From: Chloroflexota bacterium
Lineage (GTDB): Bacteria; Chloroflexota; Anaerolineae; Anaerolineales; Anaerolineaceae
Length of the DNA stretch: 64,000 nt
Direction: 5' to 3'
Assembly (NCBI GenBank): GCA_029548365.1
Contig: JAKPNN010000002.1
Location: forward strand, 1 to 64,000
Each line of letters begins with the position of its first letter. The first letter of the stretch is position 1. Below are positions 52,751 to 61,920 of the stretch, piece after piece. Position numbers and translations under genes: made by a program. Under the pieces are notes generated by a model, which saw only the letters and a program-made list of their open reading frames with translations, was not told the DNA's origin and did not search any database.

Positions 52751-53623
52751 ATGGAATTATCACCTGAAATCCTGAAAGAATTGCTCAAAGCCCAGCGGGC
52801 TGAGATCACCGAATATCATGTCTATACCAACATTGCCAATTCTCTTCCCGATGAGCACAACCGCCAGATCATCACCCAAATTGCTCGGGATGAAAAACGC
52901 CACTACGAGATCTGGAAAGGCTACACCGGTGAGAACGTTAAGCCCAGCCGCTTCCAGGTCTGGCTGTACACTGCCATCAGCCGTGTGTTCGGGTTCACCT
53001 TTGGCATCAAGCTGATGGAGTTGGGTGAGGAAAAAGCCCAGGTTAACTATGCGAAAATCGCTGAGGAAATCCCGGAGGCGCACAAGGTCATCCAGGACGA
53101 AAACGACCATGAAGCCAGGCTGTTGAGCATGCTGGATGAGGAATCCCTTCTGTATGCCGGCTCGGTCGTGCTGGGCTTGAACGATGCCCTGGTGGAGTTG
53201 ACCGGCGCGCTGGCCGGGCTGACCTTTGCCTTCCGCGATGTGAAGATCATCGCTCTCACGGGGCTGATCACCGGAATCGCTGCATCGCTCTCGATGGCTT
53301 CCTCGGAATATCTTTCCACCCGCTCAGAGGAGACCCAAAAGAACCCGGTGCGCGCCGCACTCACCACCGGGATTGCCTACATTATCACCGTGGCGCTGCT
53401 GATCCTGCCCTATTTGCTGTTGAACAATGAGATCATCAGCCTGGTGATTACGATGACCATCTCGTTGTTGATCATCGCTGGTTTTAACTTCTACTTATCC
53501 GTTGCCAAGGATCTTCCCTTTGGGAAACACTTCCTCGAGATGGCGGGATTAAGCCTGGGTGTGGCTGCCATCAGCTTTCTTATCGGGATTCTCATCCGCA
53601 ACTGGTTTGGAATTGAGGTGTAA
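52751..53623 (+). CDS. Ferritin-like / VIT1-CCC1 fusion (MbfA-like)
   Basis: A 290-residue fusion: residues about 1-135 are a ferritin-like/rubrerythrin four-helix domain (EITEYHVYTNIANSLPDEHN, then DEKRHYEIW) with the Glu and His residues that build a di-iron site; residues about 140-290 are a VIT1/CCC1-type transporter domain (SVVLGLNDALVELTGALAGL, SMASSEYLSTRSE) with five membrane helices. Members of this Er-VIT/MbfA group move iron out of the cytoplasm or manganese, usually against oxidative stress. GGAG precedes the ATG. A terminator follows. Confidence 0.88.
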   Translation: MELSPEILKELLKAQRAEITEYHVYTNIANSLPDEHNRQIITQIARDEKRHYEIWKGYTGENVKPSRFQVWLYTAISRVFGFTFGIKLMELGEEKAQVNYAKIAEEIPEAHKVIQDENDHEARLLSMLDEESLLYAGSVVLGLNDALVELTGALAGLTFAFRDVKIIALTGLITGIAASLSMASSEYLSTRSEETQKNPVRAALTTGIAYIITVALLILPYLLLNNEIISLVITMTISLLIIAGFNFYLSVAKDLPFGKHFLEMAGLSLGVAAISFLIGILIRNWFGIEV

Positions 53624-53715
53624 ATAAAGAACCTGCCGGTCTTCGAACAGTGCCAAAGCCAGTTTAACAGCCTTTTAAGGCCATCCACACTTTCAAATAT
53701 CCCCAAAGTGCCTGA

Positions 53716-53746
53716 GCCCGCCAGTAAAAACTGGCGGGCTTTTTTC
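53716..53746 (+). terminator. Rho-independent terminator
   Basis: GCCCGCCAG pairs with CTGGCGGGC around TAAAAA, followed by six T. It closes the transport gene upstream. Confidence 0.85.
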
Positions 53747-53825
53747 ATTCTAAACTGTGCTAAGTTTCAGCTCAGAATCTAAAACCTGGCGAAAGCCCAG
53801 TGAAATCAGTCAAACCGAAAATGCC

Positions 53826-54752
53826 TTATGGGATGTTCCAGGTTGTATAGCCGATTTTTATTGCTTCTCCCTCATATCCGTTAAAGCGGAAAGCGCCGGG
53901 CCGCCCTTCGTTCGTTTTGTAGCACACATAGGTGCCCTCCGACATGAATAAAAGAGAGATAGAGTCTGTACTTAGATCGGCTCCCAAACAGTCGTACATA
54001 CTGGGCGCAAATTCACCGTAAACTTTAAATTTGGCTCCATTGATAGGGGTGAGAGACCTTAAGAGTAAAGAAATAAACGAATACTTGATATCCTTGCCAG
54101 AGCCGCCATTTAATAGACCCAGATCTAAATCGGCTGTATAGTTCCTTTCAATCGCCAGCGGGCCGGTGCTGTATGTAGATGGGGCTGGTGTATCGGTGAT
54201 AGCTGGCGTTGGTGTGGGTGGTGGGTCCCAAACGGGCAGACTGCCTGTGGGTCCAAGCACCGTGGCGTAATAACCCCACAACCAGCACGTGCCCGCTCCA
54301 CCTGGGTTACGGACCACCCAATAAGCGCCGTCGGCGCTGCGCGCCATCACCTCCACCTGTGTTCCAACCAACAACACGCTGACCTGGTCATATGCCACCC
54401 CCGGCCCGATACGGCAGTTCGTAGGCACGCTGACCGATACCATGGGTACGGACAATGTGGCGGTGTAGGCCAGGGTTGGAACCATGGTCTGTGTCGGAAT
54501 CGCTGTGAAGGTTGCCGTGGGTGTGGATGGTTCCGCCGTTGGTTCCAGTGTAGGTTCTGCAATTTCCCCGGCAGACATCGTCATCGCCACGATGGTCTCG
54601 ACGCTTTGCAACACCTCCAACGTCTCGGCAACACCGGTGCTGGCCTGATCTTGAATGCTGAGCTGCTCCTGCGTGCCGAAAAAAGCGCACCCATTCAACA
54701 GCAACGAGCTGATAAGTAACATAATCATCAAAAACCATAACTTCCAATTCAT
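53826..54752 (-). CDS. Lipoprotein with bacterial SH3 domain
   Basis: A 308-residue lipoprotein (lipobox LLLNGC, Cys about 21 from the chosen ATG). A Thr/Pro/Glu-rich linker (PTLEPTAEPSTPTATFTAIP) leads into an SH3b domain (SVPTNCRIGPGVAYDQVSVLL through CWLWGYYATV), another proline-rich linker and a C-terminal beta domain of about 110 residues. This architecture is abundant in Anaerolineae. SH3b domains usually bind cell-surface polymers; the C-terminal domain is unknown. I chose the ATG at 54752 with AGAGG upstream; a GTG at 54758 is in frame. Confidence 0.75.
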   Translation of the reverse strand: MNWKLWFLMIMLLISSLLLNGCAFFGTQEQLSIQDQASTGVAETLEVLQSVETIVAMTMSAGEIAEPTLEPTAEPSTPTATFTAIPTQTMVPTLAYTATLSVPMVSVSVPTNCRIGPGVAYDQVSVLLVGTQVEVMARSADGAYWVVRNPGGAGTCWLWGYYATVLGPTGSLPVWDPPPTPTPAITDTPAPSTYSTGPLAIERNYTADLDLGLLNGGSGKDIKYSFISLLLRSLTPINGAKFKVYGEFAPSMYDCLGADLSTDSISLLFMSEGTYVCYKTNEGRPGAFRFNGYEGEAIKIGYTTWNIP

Positions 54753-55000
54753 AAGCACCTCTTCTGTCGTGAACTTACCTCAATTTTCGTGATTGGAAAC
54801 ATGTTGATCCACAAACTGCATGATGATGACCGGGTTACAAATAGTATAGCAGTTTAGTTAATTATTTTCCACAACCTTCTTTCTGTTTCTCACCACTTGT
54901 TTTAAAAAGCGCGCCCTTATTTGCTGTTTTTTGCCCCAGGTTTTTGATTATTTTTGCAGGGTACAATTTATCTCAAGTTTGATGAAAGAAGAGGTTATTT

Positions 55001-55177
55001 ATGAGTAAAAAAGCAAGGTTGTTTACAAGCAAAGAACACAAAAGCCGCGCCGAGGTCAGTGTGACCCGCAAGGACAAACCGAAGCAGGGCGCGCGCCATA
55101 AATTAACTCTAAAACTCGCCTGGGGCGAAGGTGACCACCAGGAATCTCCTCTGGATTCAGGATGGGCAGGTGCCTGA
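55001..55177 (+). CDS. Small basic 58-aa protein, coupled to a methyltransferase
   Basis: A 58-residue frame starting MSKKARLFTSKEHKSRAEVS and ending in DSGWAGA; 11 Lys/Arg in the first half. AAGAAGAGG precedes the ATG. Its stop overlaps the start of the methyltransferase (TGATG at 55175-55179), so the two are translationally coupled. No family recognised. Confidence 0.5.
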   Translation: MSKKARLFTSKEHKSRAEVSVTRKDKPKQGARHKLTLKLAWGEGDHQESPLDSGWAGA

Positions 55178-55908
55178 TGGCTGATCCGCTGAACCCCAAA
55201 AATGAGCCAATCGCTCAGGAAGCCTACAACCAGTTGGCGGATGAATATTCAGCCCGAATTGATACCAAAGCGCATAATGCCTATTACGAACGGCCAGCAA
55301 CCCTCAGTTTGCTGCCAGACGTGCGGGGTCTACGCGTGCTGGACGCGGGTTGCGGCCCTGGAATTTATGCGCAGATCCTGGTAGAACAGGGGGCACAGGT
55401 CGTGGCGCTGGACGCTAACCCAAAAATGGTGACCTTTGCCCGCGCCCGCCTGGGCGAGGCTGTGCAGGTCATTCAGGCCAGCCTGGAAAATCCACTGAGG
55501 TTTTTTGAGGACGAATCGTTTGACCTGGTGGTGGCGCCCCTGGTGATGGACTATGTGCGCGATTGGCGCTTCACTTTCAGCGAATTTCAACGGGTTTTAA
55601 AGCCGGACGGAATACTGGTGTTTTCCATTGAGCACCCTGCGATGAAGTATTTTGATTTCATCGAAAAAAGCAACTACTTCCAGGTTGAGCAAGTGTCCTA
55701 TACCTGGAAAGGATTTGGACCGCCGGTGGAAGTGCCGACTTACCGGCGCTCGCTGGCGGATGTGTTCAACCCGCTGATTGAGGCAGGCTTCAACATCGAC
55801 CGGGTGCTGGAGCCCCTGCCAACGGAAGCATTTAAAGCAGCAGAACCGGAGGATTACGAGAAGCTCTTACGAGAGCCGGGCTTCATGTGCATCCGAGCCG
55901 TGCGCTAA
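55177..55908 (+). CDS. Class I SAM-dependent methyltransferase
   Basis: A 243-residue methyltransferase with AdoMet motif I VLDAGCGPGIYAQIL (about 50-64), acidic motif II (VVALDANPKM) and motif post-II around LVVAPLVMDYVRDW. It matches the UbiE/type 11 group without a clear substrate. I start at the ATG at 55177, which overlaps the stop of the small ORF; the frame is open to 55162. Confidence 0.85.
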   Translation: MADPLNPKNEPIAQEAYNQLADEYSARIDTKAHNAYYERPATLSLLPDVRGLRVLDAGCGPGIYAQILVEQGAQVVALDANPKMVTFARARLGEAVQVIQASLENPLRFFEDESFDLVVAPLVMDYVRDWRFTFSEFQRVLKPDGILVFSIEHPAMKYFDFIEKSNYFQVEQVSYTWKGFGPPVEVPTYRRSLADVFNPLIEAGFNIDRVLEPLPTEAFKAAEPEDYEKLLREPGFMCIRAVR

Positions 55909-55994
55909 TCAGCAGGGCATCCGGACAGCGGCTGCACAATGGAATTGAGCTGAAGGGGAAACCCCGTCTTTGGGTTATGGTCGGAGGAAATCGG

Positions 55995-56975
55995 TCACAT
56001 CCAATCGCGGTGGCGCATCCGCAGGAGGATGATCACCAGAAGCAAAACCAATACAGCTAAGAACAAACCAATACCAGTTATGCTGATCCACTGGTTAAGC
56101 TGACTTCCGGTTGTGAAAATTTTCTCCCCAAAGAATTCGTTAAAGAATGAAAACAGCATGACCAGCGTGGTGATGATGGTGAGAATTTTAATGGTGTTGT
56201 TCAACTGGTTGTTGACCACGGATAAGTAAATATCCAGGACACTGTTGACGAATTCCCGCAGAATTTCGATGACTTCGTGCACCCGAATGAGATGATCGTA
56301 CACATCCCTGAAATACATACGCTCTTTGTATTCAATAATCTCAAAATCGCCAAGGGAGAGTTTGTTCAGTACCTCACTTTGCGGCAAAACAATAAGCCGC
56401 AAATTGAGCAGAGAACGCTTGATGGAAAATACTTCCTTAAGTAATGCTTTGTCTGGCTTTTGAATGAGTGAGCCTTCAATTTCTACAACGCGCGAATCCA
56501 GATTATTGATCATTTTCATGTATTCGTCGGTCAGCGCATCGAGGATCTGGTAAAGGATTAATCGACTGTTTTGATGGTGGTTTTCGTTACGCAGGAGCCT
56601 GTTCCACACCAGGTCCACAGCAGGATAACTTTCCTGGTGGTAGGTGACGATATAATTTGACCCCAAAAACACATCCAGCTCGATGGATTTATCAATATCA
56701 TCCAGGGGTTGACCTGCTCTAACAGCGACTAAAGACAGATAGAAATAATCGCCCCAATCATCAATTTTTGGCACATGAATTTCCTCCAGCGCATCGTCGA
56801 TGGAGAGGGGGTGAAAATTAAACACCTCCGAAAGCACCTGTCGGCTCTTGTCAGGGGAGTCGTGATAAAGATCAACCCAGACAAGAGCTTCTGGGTCTTC
56901 AAGTGCAGAGCGGACGGCATCCAGATCGGTCGATTCAGGCCATAAATTTCCATCTTTTTCTATCAGGATGCGCAT
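55995..56975 (-). CDS. CorA paralogue lacking the GMN signature
   Basis: A 326-residue CorA homologue that aligns along its whole length with the gene at 51628 (for example LSIDDALEEIHVPKIDDWG). The GMN selectivity motif is replaced by GEK at 283-285 (NEFFGEKIF), and the preceding FMPLSFLTG becomes VMLFSFFNE. The second membrane helix is also hydrophobically altered. It may be an auxiliary subunit, a channel of different selectivity, or a decaying duplicate. Confidence 0.8.
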   Translation of the reverse strand: MRILIEKDGNLWPESTDLDAVRSALEDPEALVWVDLYHDSPDKSRQVLSEVFNFHPLSIDDALEEIHVPKIDDWGDYFYLSLVAVRAGQPLDDIDKSIELDVFLGSNYIVTYHQESYPAVDLVWNRLLRNENHHQNSRLILYQILDALTDEYMKMINNLDSRVVEIEGSLIQKPDKALLKEVFSIKRSLLNLRLIVLPQSEVLNKLSLGDFEIIEYKERMYFRDVYDHLIRVHEVIEILREFVNSVLDIYLSVVNNQLNNTIKILTIITTLVMLFSFFNEFFGEKIFTTGSQLNQWISITGIGLFLAVLVLLLVIILLRMRHRDWM

Positions 56976-57228
56976 TGTGCCTCCTTCGTCGTCATCAGCG
57001 ATTATCTACTGGATTACAGTTCAATTTTACCATTCAAGCCAGTCGTTTTCGTTTTGGAAAAGCAGCACAATAACGGATACCTGCATGTTTTCCCCCATTG
57101 CCTCCCTTTTATGATAAAATGAGTTTTCTCTGTAAATCTTCACCCTGGTTCACCTGCATGCTGTCTTTTCCCTCAGCATAAATTTGCAGCGCACTTGGCG
57201 AGACGGTTTCTTTTTCGGAGAAATTATT

Positions 57229-58059
57229 ATGATGTCTTTCCAGCTCTACCCCAAAATCAGCGTGGTTACCTGTGCTTACAACTGTGAGCCCTTCCTGGAG
57301 CAATCCCTGGCCAGCGTTGAAAACCAAACCTATCCCAATATCGAGCACATCTTCAACTATTCTCCCTCGACAGATGCTACTTTGACGATCCTGGAGGCAT
57401 ATATTCGGCGCAACCAGCACCGCTACCCGATCAAGCTGGTCTACTCCGAGCCCGGAGGTGTGGGACGCGCGCTCAACAACGCCACTGCCCACGCTACAGG
57501 CGATGTTATCCATTACCTGCACGGCGATGATTACTACCTGGGTACAGACACGCTGTCGAAGGTGGCCTGTCATTTCGCAGACAACCCGGATCTGGTGTGG
57601 TTGACAGGCAACTTCGTGGTCGAGTGGCGCGGCAAGCGGATCATCCTTCCCCAGACGATCATTCTGCAGCCCAGCCTGGAGATTGCGCTTTCGATGATGA
57701 ATTTTATCTCCCATGAGAATACCTTTATGAAGACCGCGGCGGTGCTGCAATATGGCGGTTTCAACGAGAATAAAGAGGATGTGGTGGAGTATTCGCTTTG
57801 GTTGAAGCTGATGCGGGATCACCGTCCCCTGATCATCAACGATGAGTTCTGCGTATTTATTATCCACAAGGGCAGCACCTCCACGGGGTCTGTACTCCGG
57901 CTGTTGCAGGCAGTCAGGCGGGCGTTTCATACACAACGCAAGGAGCACGTTCTGCCACTGGTGGGACATTACGCTGAGCGGCGGTCGTATCAGCAGTTGC
58001 GAGGCTTGCTTAAAAGGATCGCCGGCTGGCGGTCTTTGCTGGGGATGCGCATGCTGTAG
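57229..58059 (+). CDS. Glycosyltransferase family 2
   Basis: A 276-residue GT2 enzyme with N-terminal VVTCAYNCEPFLEQSLASV, the SPSTD nucleotide-binding loop in place of DDGST (an unusual variant), and the DxD motif HGDDYYLG. A candidate catalytic base is in HENTFMKT. The product is probably a surface polysaccharide or glycolipid step. CGGAG eight bases before the ATG at 57229 supports the start. Confidence 0.85.
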   Translation: MMSFQLYPKISVVTCAYNCEPFLEQSLASVENQTYPNIEHIFNYSPSTDATLTILEAYIRRNQHRYPIKLVYSEPGGVGRALNNATAHATGDVIHYLHGDDYYLGTDTLSKVACHFADNPDLVWLTGNFVVEWRGKRIILPQTIILQPSLEIALSMMNFISHENTFMKTAAVLQYGGFNENKEDVVEYSLWLKLMRDHRPLIINDEFCVFIIHKGSTSTGSVLRLLQAVRRAFHTQRKEHVLPLVGHYAERRSYQQLRGLLKRIAGWRSLLGMRML

Positions 58060-58290
58060 GGGTATGAAAGTTGTCTGTTCCCAGCAAAACACACGATTGG
58101 AAATTAATGCTTTCTTCTGGGTCGCCAAACATCACCCGGTATCTGAAGTGTGTATTGACAAAGGCAGAGCAGACCCACCTGTCTGTATAGCCACCTGTAT
58201 AGCCGAGGGTAGCTGTTCTGGCGGCTATCGCCTTGGCCGTCTGGAGACCAATAACCGTTTCAGCGTCAGCGGAATAATTATCGATACCAA

Positions 58291-58770
58291 ATGAACATTT
58301 CAACCATCCTCATTGATCACTTAAAACGCTACCCCTTGATGCAAGCCCAGGATGTGTATAAACTCATTCACCAGGCGGCATGCGGTCCAGCCCACGCAGT
58401 CACCCATCGCGATGCTGCCCTTGAGTGGCTGGAAAATGAGCTTGAAACCCTGTCTGACCCATGGCCGGAGGCACTTATCGACCCGATCAGCCCGGATGGA
58501 GAATTGGTGCGGGTCCACCTGGCTCCCTTTAAGGCCAGCAGGGGTGACCCTCTCACGCTGTTGGATGCCTTCATCCGCACCAGCCAGGAGGTCCATCCAG
58601 ATGATGAGCGGCTGGAAAGGTACCTGGCAGCCTCTCTCGAGTCAGTCCCGGAGCTGGCAGGGTTGCTGGCATCCCTGAAATCACAGGGCTTTCCCGCCCT
58701 GCACCACTCCGACGCATACCGCACCGCTTACCGACCTGCTTATCGCGTCGTGCTGAAAAAATACTTGTGA
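58291..58770 (+). CDS. Conserved hypothetical protein
   Basis: A 159-residue soluble protein, helical, with a YPLMQAQDVYKLIHQAACGP opening and LEWLENELETLSDP and AYRTAYRPAYRVVLKKYL motifs. It resembles a conserved bacterial protein group of unknown function that I know only from this pattern. It may follow the glycosyltransferase gene in the same direction, with 231 bp between them. Confidence 0.5.
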   Translation: MNISTILIDHLKRYPLMQAQDVYKLIHQAACGPAHAVTHRDAALEWLENELETLSDPWPEALIDPISPDGELVRVHLAPFKASRGDPLTLLDAFIRTSQEVHPDDERLERYLAASLESVPELAGLLASLKSQGFPALHHSDAYRTAYRPAYRVVLKKYL

Positions 58771-58973
58771 ACACAACCTCAAGCGGGTAGGTGAGTGGTG
58801 AAGATGAAAGACTGACCATAAATCAGCTAAACAACCCCTGAATAAAAAGCTCTCTAAACAAGAAGTGGAAGTACAAAACGAAGTTGAGCGGGATCGGGTT
58901 CGATGGTTAACTTCCAGTTCGCTTCACACCCTATGATAAGATTAATAATGACATTTCACACAGGAGGTCGAAC

Positions 58974-60191
58974 TTGAGCGCTAAACATGCCATCATTGCC
59001 GGGCTGCTCTGCCTGGACGTGATCCCCGATCTCTCGGCGGTTCCTGAGGGGCAATTTCAACACCGGTTTCAACCCGGGCACTTGATGCGCACGGGCGGCA
59101 TCAGGTCTGTCCCGGGCGGCGCAGTCGCCAATACCGGGCTGGCTTTGCACCGCCTGGGCATCCCCGTACGGCTGGTTGGCAAAATCGGGGATGACCTATT
59201 CGGCCAGGTGCTCCAGGATGCCCTCCATGAAGTGTCACCTCACCTGGCTGCCGACCTGGTGATTGACCCCGGTCAGTCCACCGGCGTCATGATTGTCATC
59301 GACCCGCCCGGGGCAGACCAATCCTTCCTCCAACACCCGGGCGTCAACGATACCTTTTATGCCTCCGATCTGCCCCGCGAAGTCCTGGAAAGCGCCGACC
59401 TGTTCCATTTTGGATACCCGTCGCTCATGCGCTCAATCTACCGCGGCGAAGGGGCAGAGTTAGTCTCAATTTTGGGGCGCGCCCGGCGCGCCGGTCTGAC
59501 CACTGCACTTGATTTCAGCCTTCCCGACCTTTCTGGTCCGGCCGGTCGCCTGGATTGGCTGACAATCCTGGACAATACCCTCCCCCTGGTAGACCTGTTC
59601 GTTCCCAGTGTGGAAGAATTGATCTTTTTGCTCGATCGAAAGCTGTTTGACCAGCACTGTGCAAAGCCTGATATGTCTCTAATCGACGCTATTGAGCCGG
59701 CACATTTGGAAGGGTTGGCCGACAGGATTCTGCGTTACGGCGTCAAAGCCCTGATGTTCAAACTCGGTCAGCGTGGAATTTACCTGCGCACAGCGCCAGC
59801 AAATCGCTGGCAAAAATGCGGGCGCGGACTGGAGCATCTTGGTGAGGACTGGCATGATCGGCAAATCTGGGCGCCCGCTTTTGCAGTCACGGAAAAATCA
59901 GGCACTGGTGCCGGCGATGCGGCTATCGCCGGGTTCCTGGCCAGTATTTTGCGGGGCGCCTCTCCCGAGCAAGCCCTGCGTATGGCTGTGGCAACCGGCG
60001 CCCACTGCGTTGAAACCCCGGGGGGGATGGCTGAACTGGAGGGGTGGGATCAAATCGGGTCGCGGGTTGCGCACGGTTGGGAAACCCTCCCGCTTAATTT
60101 AGCACCTTGCGGGTGGTCAGAAGACCGGGCTCAGGGCGTATGGATCAAACCGCCAACCCACACCGCCAACAGCTCAAGCGTAACGAAATGA
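58974..60191 (+). CDS. PfkB-family carbohydrate kinase
   Basis: A 405-residue ribokinase-like kinase. The N-terminal glycine motif (GGIRSVPGGAVANTGLALHRLG) and the C-terminal active-site motif SGTGAGDAAIAGF with the catalytic Asp are both clear. The sugar substrate cannot be assigned. It starts with TTG, supported by a strong AGGAGG seven bases upstream. Its stop codon overlaps the start of sfsA (ATGA). Confidence 0.85.
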   Translation: MSAKHAIIAGLLCLDVIPDLSAVPEGQFQHRFQPGHLMRTGGIRSVPGGAVANTGLALHRLGIPVRLVGKIGDDLFGQVLQDALHEVSPHLAADLVIDPGQSTGVMIVIDPPGADQSFLQHPGVNDTFYASDLPREVLESADLFHFGYPSLMRSIYRGEGAELVSILGRARRAGLTTALDFSLPDLSGPAGRLDWLTILDNTLPLVDLFVPSVEELIFLLDRKLFDQHCAKPDMSLIDAIEPAHLEGLADRILRYGVKALMFKLGQRGIYLRTAPANRWQKCGRGLEHLGEDWHDRQIWAPAFAVTEKSGTGAGDAAIAGFLASILRGASPEQALRMAVATGAHCVETPGGMAELEGWDQIGSRVAHGWETLPLNLAPCGWSEDRAQGVWIKPPTHTANSSSVTK

Positions 60192-60883
60192 AATTTCCAC
60201 CACTTCAGCCGGGCATTCTGATTGAGCGAATAAACCGGTTCTCCGCGTTGGTGCAGCTTGACGGCGGCAAAACAACCACAGCTTATGTACCCACTACCGG
60301 CCGGTTGACCGGCGCACTCTATCCAGGATGCCGGGTGTGGATGGAGCAGGCACACAATCCTGGACGCAAGACCGCCTTCACCCTCCTGCTGAGCGAACTG
60401 CCGGGGGGCGGTCTGTGCTCGGTCAAGGCAACCATGGCCAACACGCTCTTTGCCGAAGCCGTGAGCGCGGGTCTGTTGGCAGCTTTCCCTTTTACAAGCA
60501 TTGAAAAAGAAGTCACCTATGGGCACAGCCGGCTGGACTTTCGCCTGTCATCGCCTGAAACTGTGTGCTGGGTGGAGGTTAAATCAGTGACCTTTGTTGA
60601 AAATGGTATGGGCATGTTCCCCGATGCCCCCACAACGCGCGGCCGACGACACCTGGAGACTTTGGCAGAATTGGCGGCAGGCGGTGAGCAGGCGAGCGCG
60701 GTCTTCATCGCTCAGCGCAGCGATGCACAACGCTTCACCCCTTATGAGACAGTCGACCCCGAATTTGCTGCCGGGTTGCGCTGGGTCAATCGTGCCGGCG
60801 TGGAAGTCCACGCTTACCGCTGTGACGTGCGCCTGGATGGAATTGAGATCGCAGAGGAAATACCTGTAGATAATATTAAATAA
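60188..60883 (+). CDS. sfsA: SfsA-family protein
   Basis: A 231-residue SfsA homologue. It carries the N-terminal OB-like part (GILIERINRFSALVQLDGG) and the nuclease-like core YGHSRLDFRLS (Asp), VEVKSVTF (E-x-K) and DAPTTRGRRHLETL, as in SfsA/RecB-like folds. The family is linked to sugar catabolism regulation or nuclease activity, without a settled function. The ATG overlaps the pfkB stop, so it is translationally coupled. Confidence 0.88.
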   Translation: MKFPPLQPGILIERINRFSALVQLDGGKTTTAYVPTTGRLTGALYPGCRVWMEQAHNPGRKTAFTLLLSELPGGGLCSVKATMANTLFAEAVSAGLLAAFPFTSIEKEVTYGHSRLDFRLSSPETVCWVEVKSVTFVENGMGMFPDAPTTRGRRHLETLAELAAGGEQASAVFIAQRSDAQRFTPYETVDPEFAAGLRWVNRAGVEVHAYRCDVRLDGIEIAEEIPVDNIK

Positions 60884-60901
60884 AATATTAAGGAAATAAT
60901 C

Positions 60902-60931
60902 TTGACGGGAGTTACCAAATTGAGCTATATT
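60902..60931 (+). promoter_or_regulatory. Probable promoter of the restriction-modification genes
   Basis: TTGACG at 60902-60907 and TATATT at 60926-60931, separated by 18 bp, precede the methylase start by about 23 bp. Confidence 0.5.
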
Positions 60932-60954
60932 TATATATAACAATTGTTCTAAAA

Positions 60955-61839
60955 ATGGATTTAGTTATGAATATTGAAAATCAGATAATGTTAGGTGATT
61001 GTGAGAAAGTATTAAAAACTTTGCCAGGTAATTGTATTGATTTAATATTTACTTCACCTCCCTATGCTGACCAAAGAAAGACAACTTATGGTGGAATAAA
61101 ACCTGACGAATATGTAAATTGGTTTATGCCAAAAGCAACTGAATTCTTCCGTGTATTAAAGCCACAAGGAACCTTCATTTTAAATATTAAAGAAAGAGTA
61201 GTCAATGGAGAAAGACACACCTATGTTATTGATTTAATACACAAAATGCGGGAATGTGGTTGGCTATGGACAGAGGAATTCATCTGGCATAAAAAAAATT
61301 CTTATCCAGGAAAATGGCCGAATAGATTCCGTGATAATTGGGAAAGGCTACTTCAATTTAATAAAAATAAAAAATTTTATATGTATCAAGAAGCTGTTAT
61401 GGTGCCCGTCGGGGATTGGGCAAAGGATAGGTTAAGCAATTTAAGCGATACTGATAAAATCAGGGATGAATCAAAAGTGGGTAGTGGTTTTGGGAAAAAC
61501 ATTAGCAATTGGGTTGGAAGGCAAAAGGTTTATCCAAACAATGTTATTCATTTAGCAACCGAATGCTCTAACAGAAATCATAGTGCAGCATTTCCAATTG
61601 ATTTACCCCTTTGGTTTATTAAACTCTTCACAAAGCCAAATGATTTAGTTCTTGATCCATTTATTGGCTCAGGAACAACAGCTGTTGCAGCCTTACAATT
61701 GGGAAGAAAATATCTGGGAATAGATACTGAAAAGAATTATGTTGAATTGAGCAACAATAGATTAACGGACCTGCAGATAAGATTGCCAATAATTGCTGAA
61801 AATTCAGGTGCATATCAAGTCGATAATGATGAGGAATAA
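60955..61839 (+). CDS. Type II DNA methyltransferase (N4-cytosine-type)
   Basis: A 294-residue methyltransferase with catalytic TSPPY at 33-37 and AdoMet motif DPFIGSGTT near the C-terminus. SPPY is typical of N4-cytosine methylases. Low GC relative to neighbours suggests transfer. A PmeII-like nuclease gene follows after 81 bp. An alternative ATG at 60967 is in frame. Confidence 0.88.
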   Translation: MDLVMNIENQIMLGDCEKVLKTLPGNCIDLIFTSPPYADQRKTTYGGIKPDEYVNWFMPKATEFFRVLKPQGTFILNIKERVVNGERHTYVIDLIHKMRECGWLWTEEFIWHKKNSYPGKWPNRFRDNWERLLQFNKNKKFYMYQEAVMVPVGDWAKDRLSNLSDTDKIRDESKVGSGFGKNISNWVGRQKVYPNNVIHLATECSNRNHSAAFPIDLPLWFIKLFTKPNDLVLDPFIGSGTTAVAALQLGRKYLGIDTEKNYVELSNNRLTDLQIRLPIIAENSGAYQVDNDEE

Positions 61840-61920
61840 ATGAATAAAGTAGAATTTCTCTAAATATGCGATTTTGTTAATAAGAACATTGTTTATTTTC
61901 ATCAATGCAGGATATATTCA

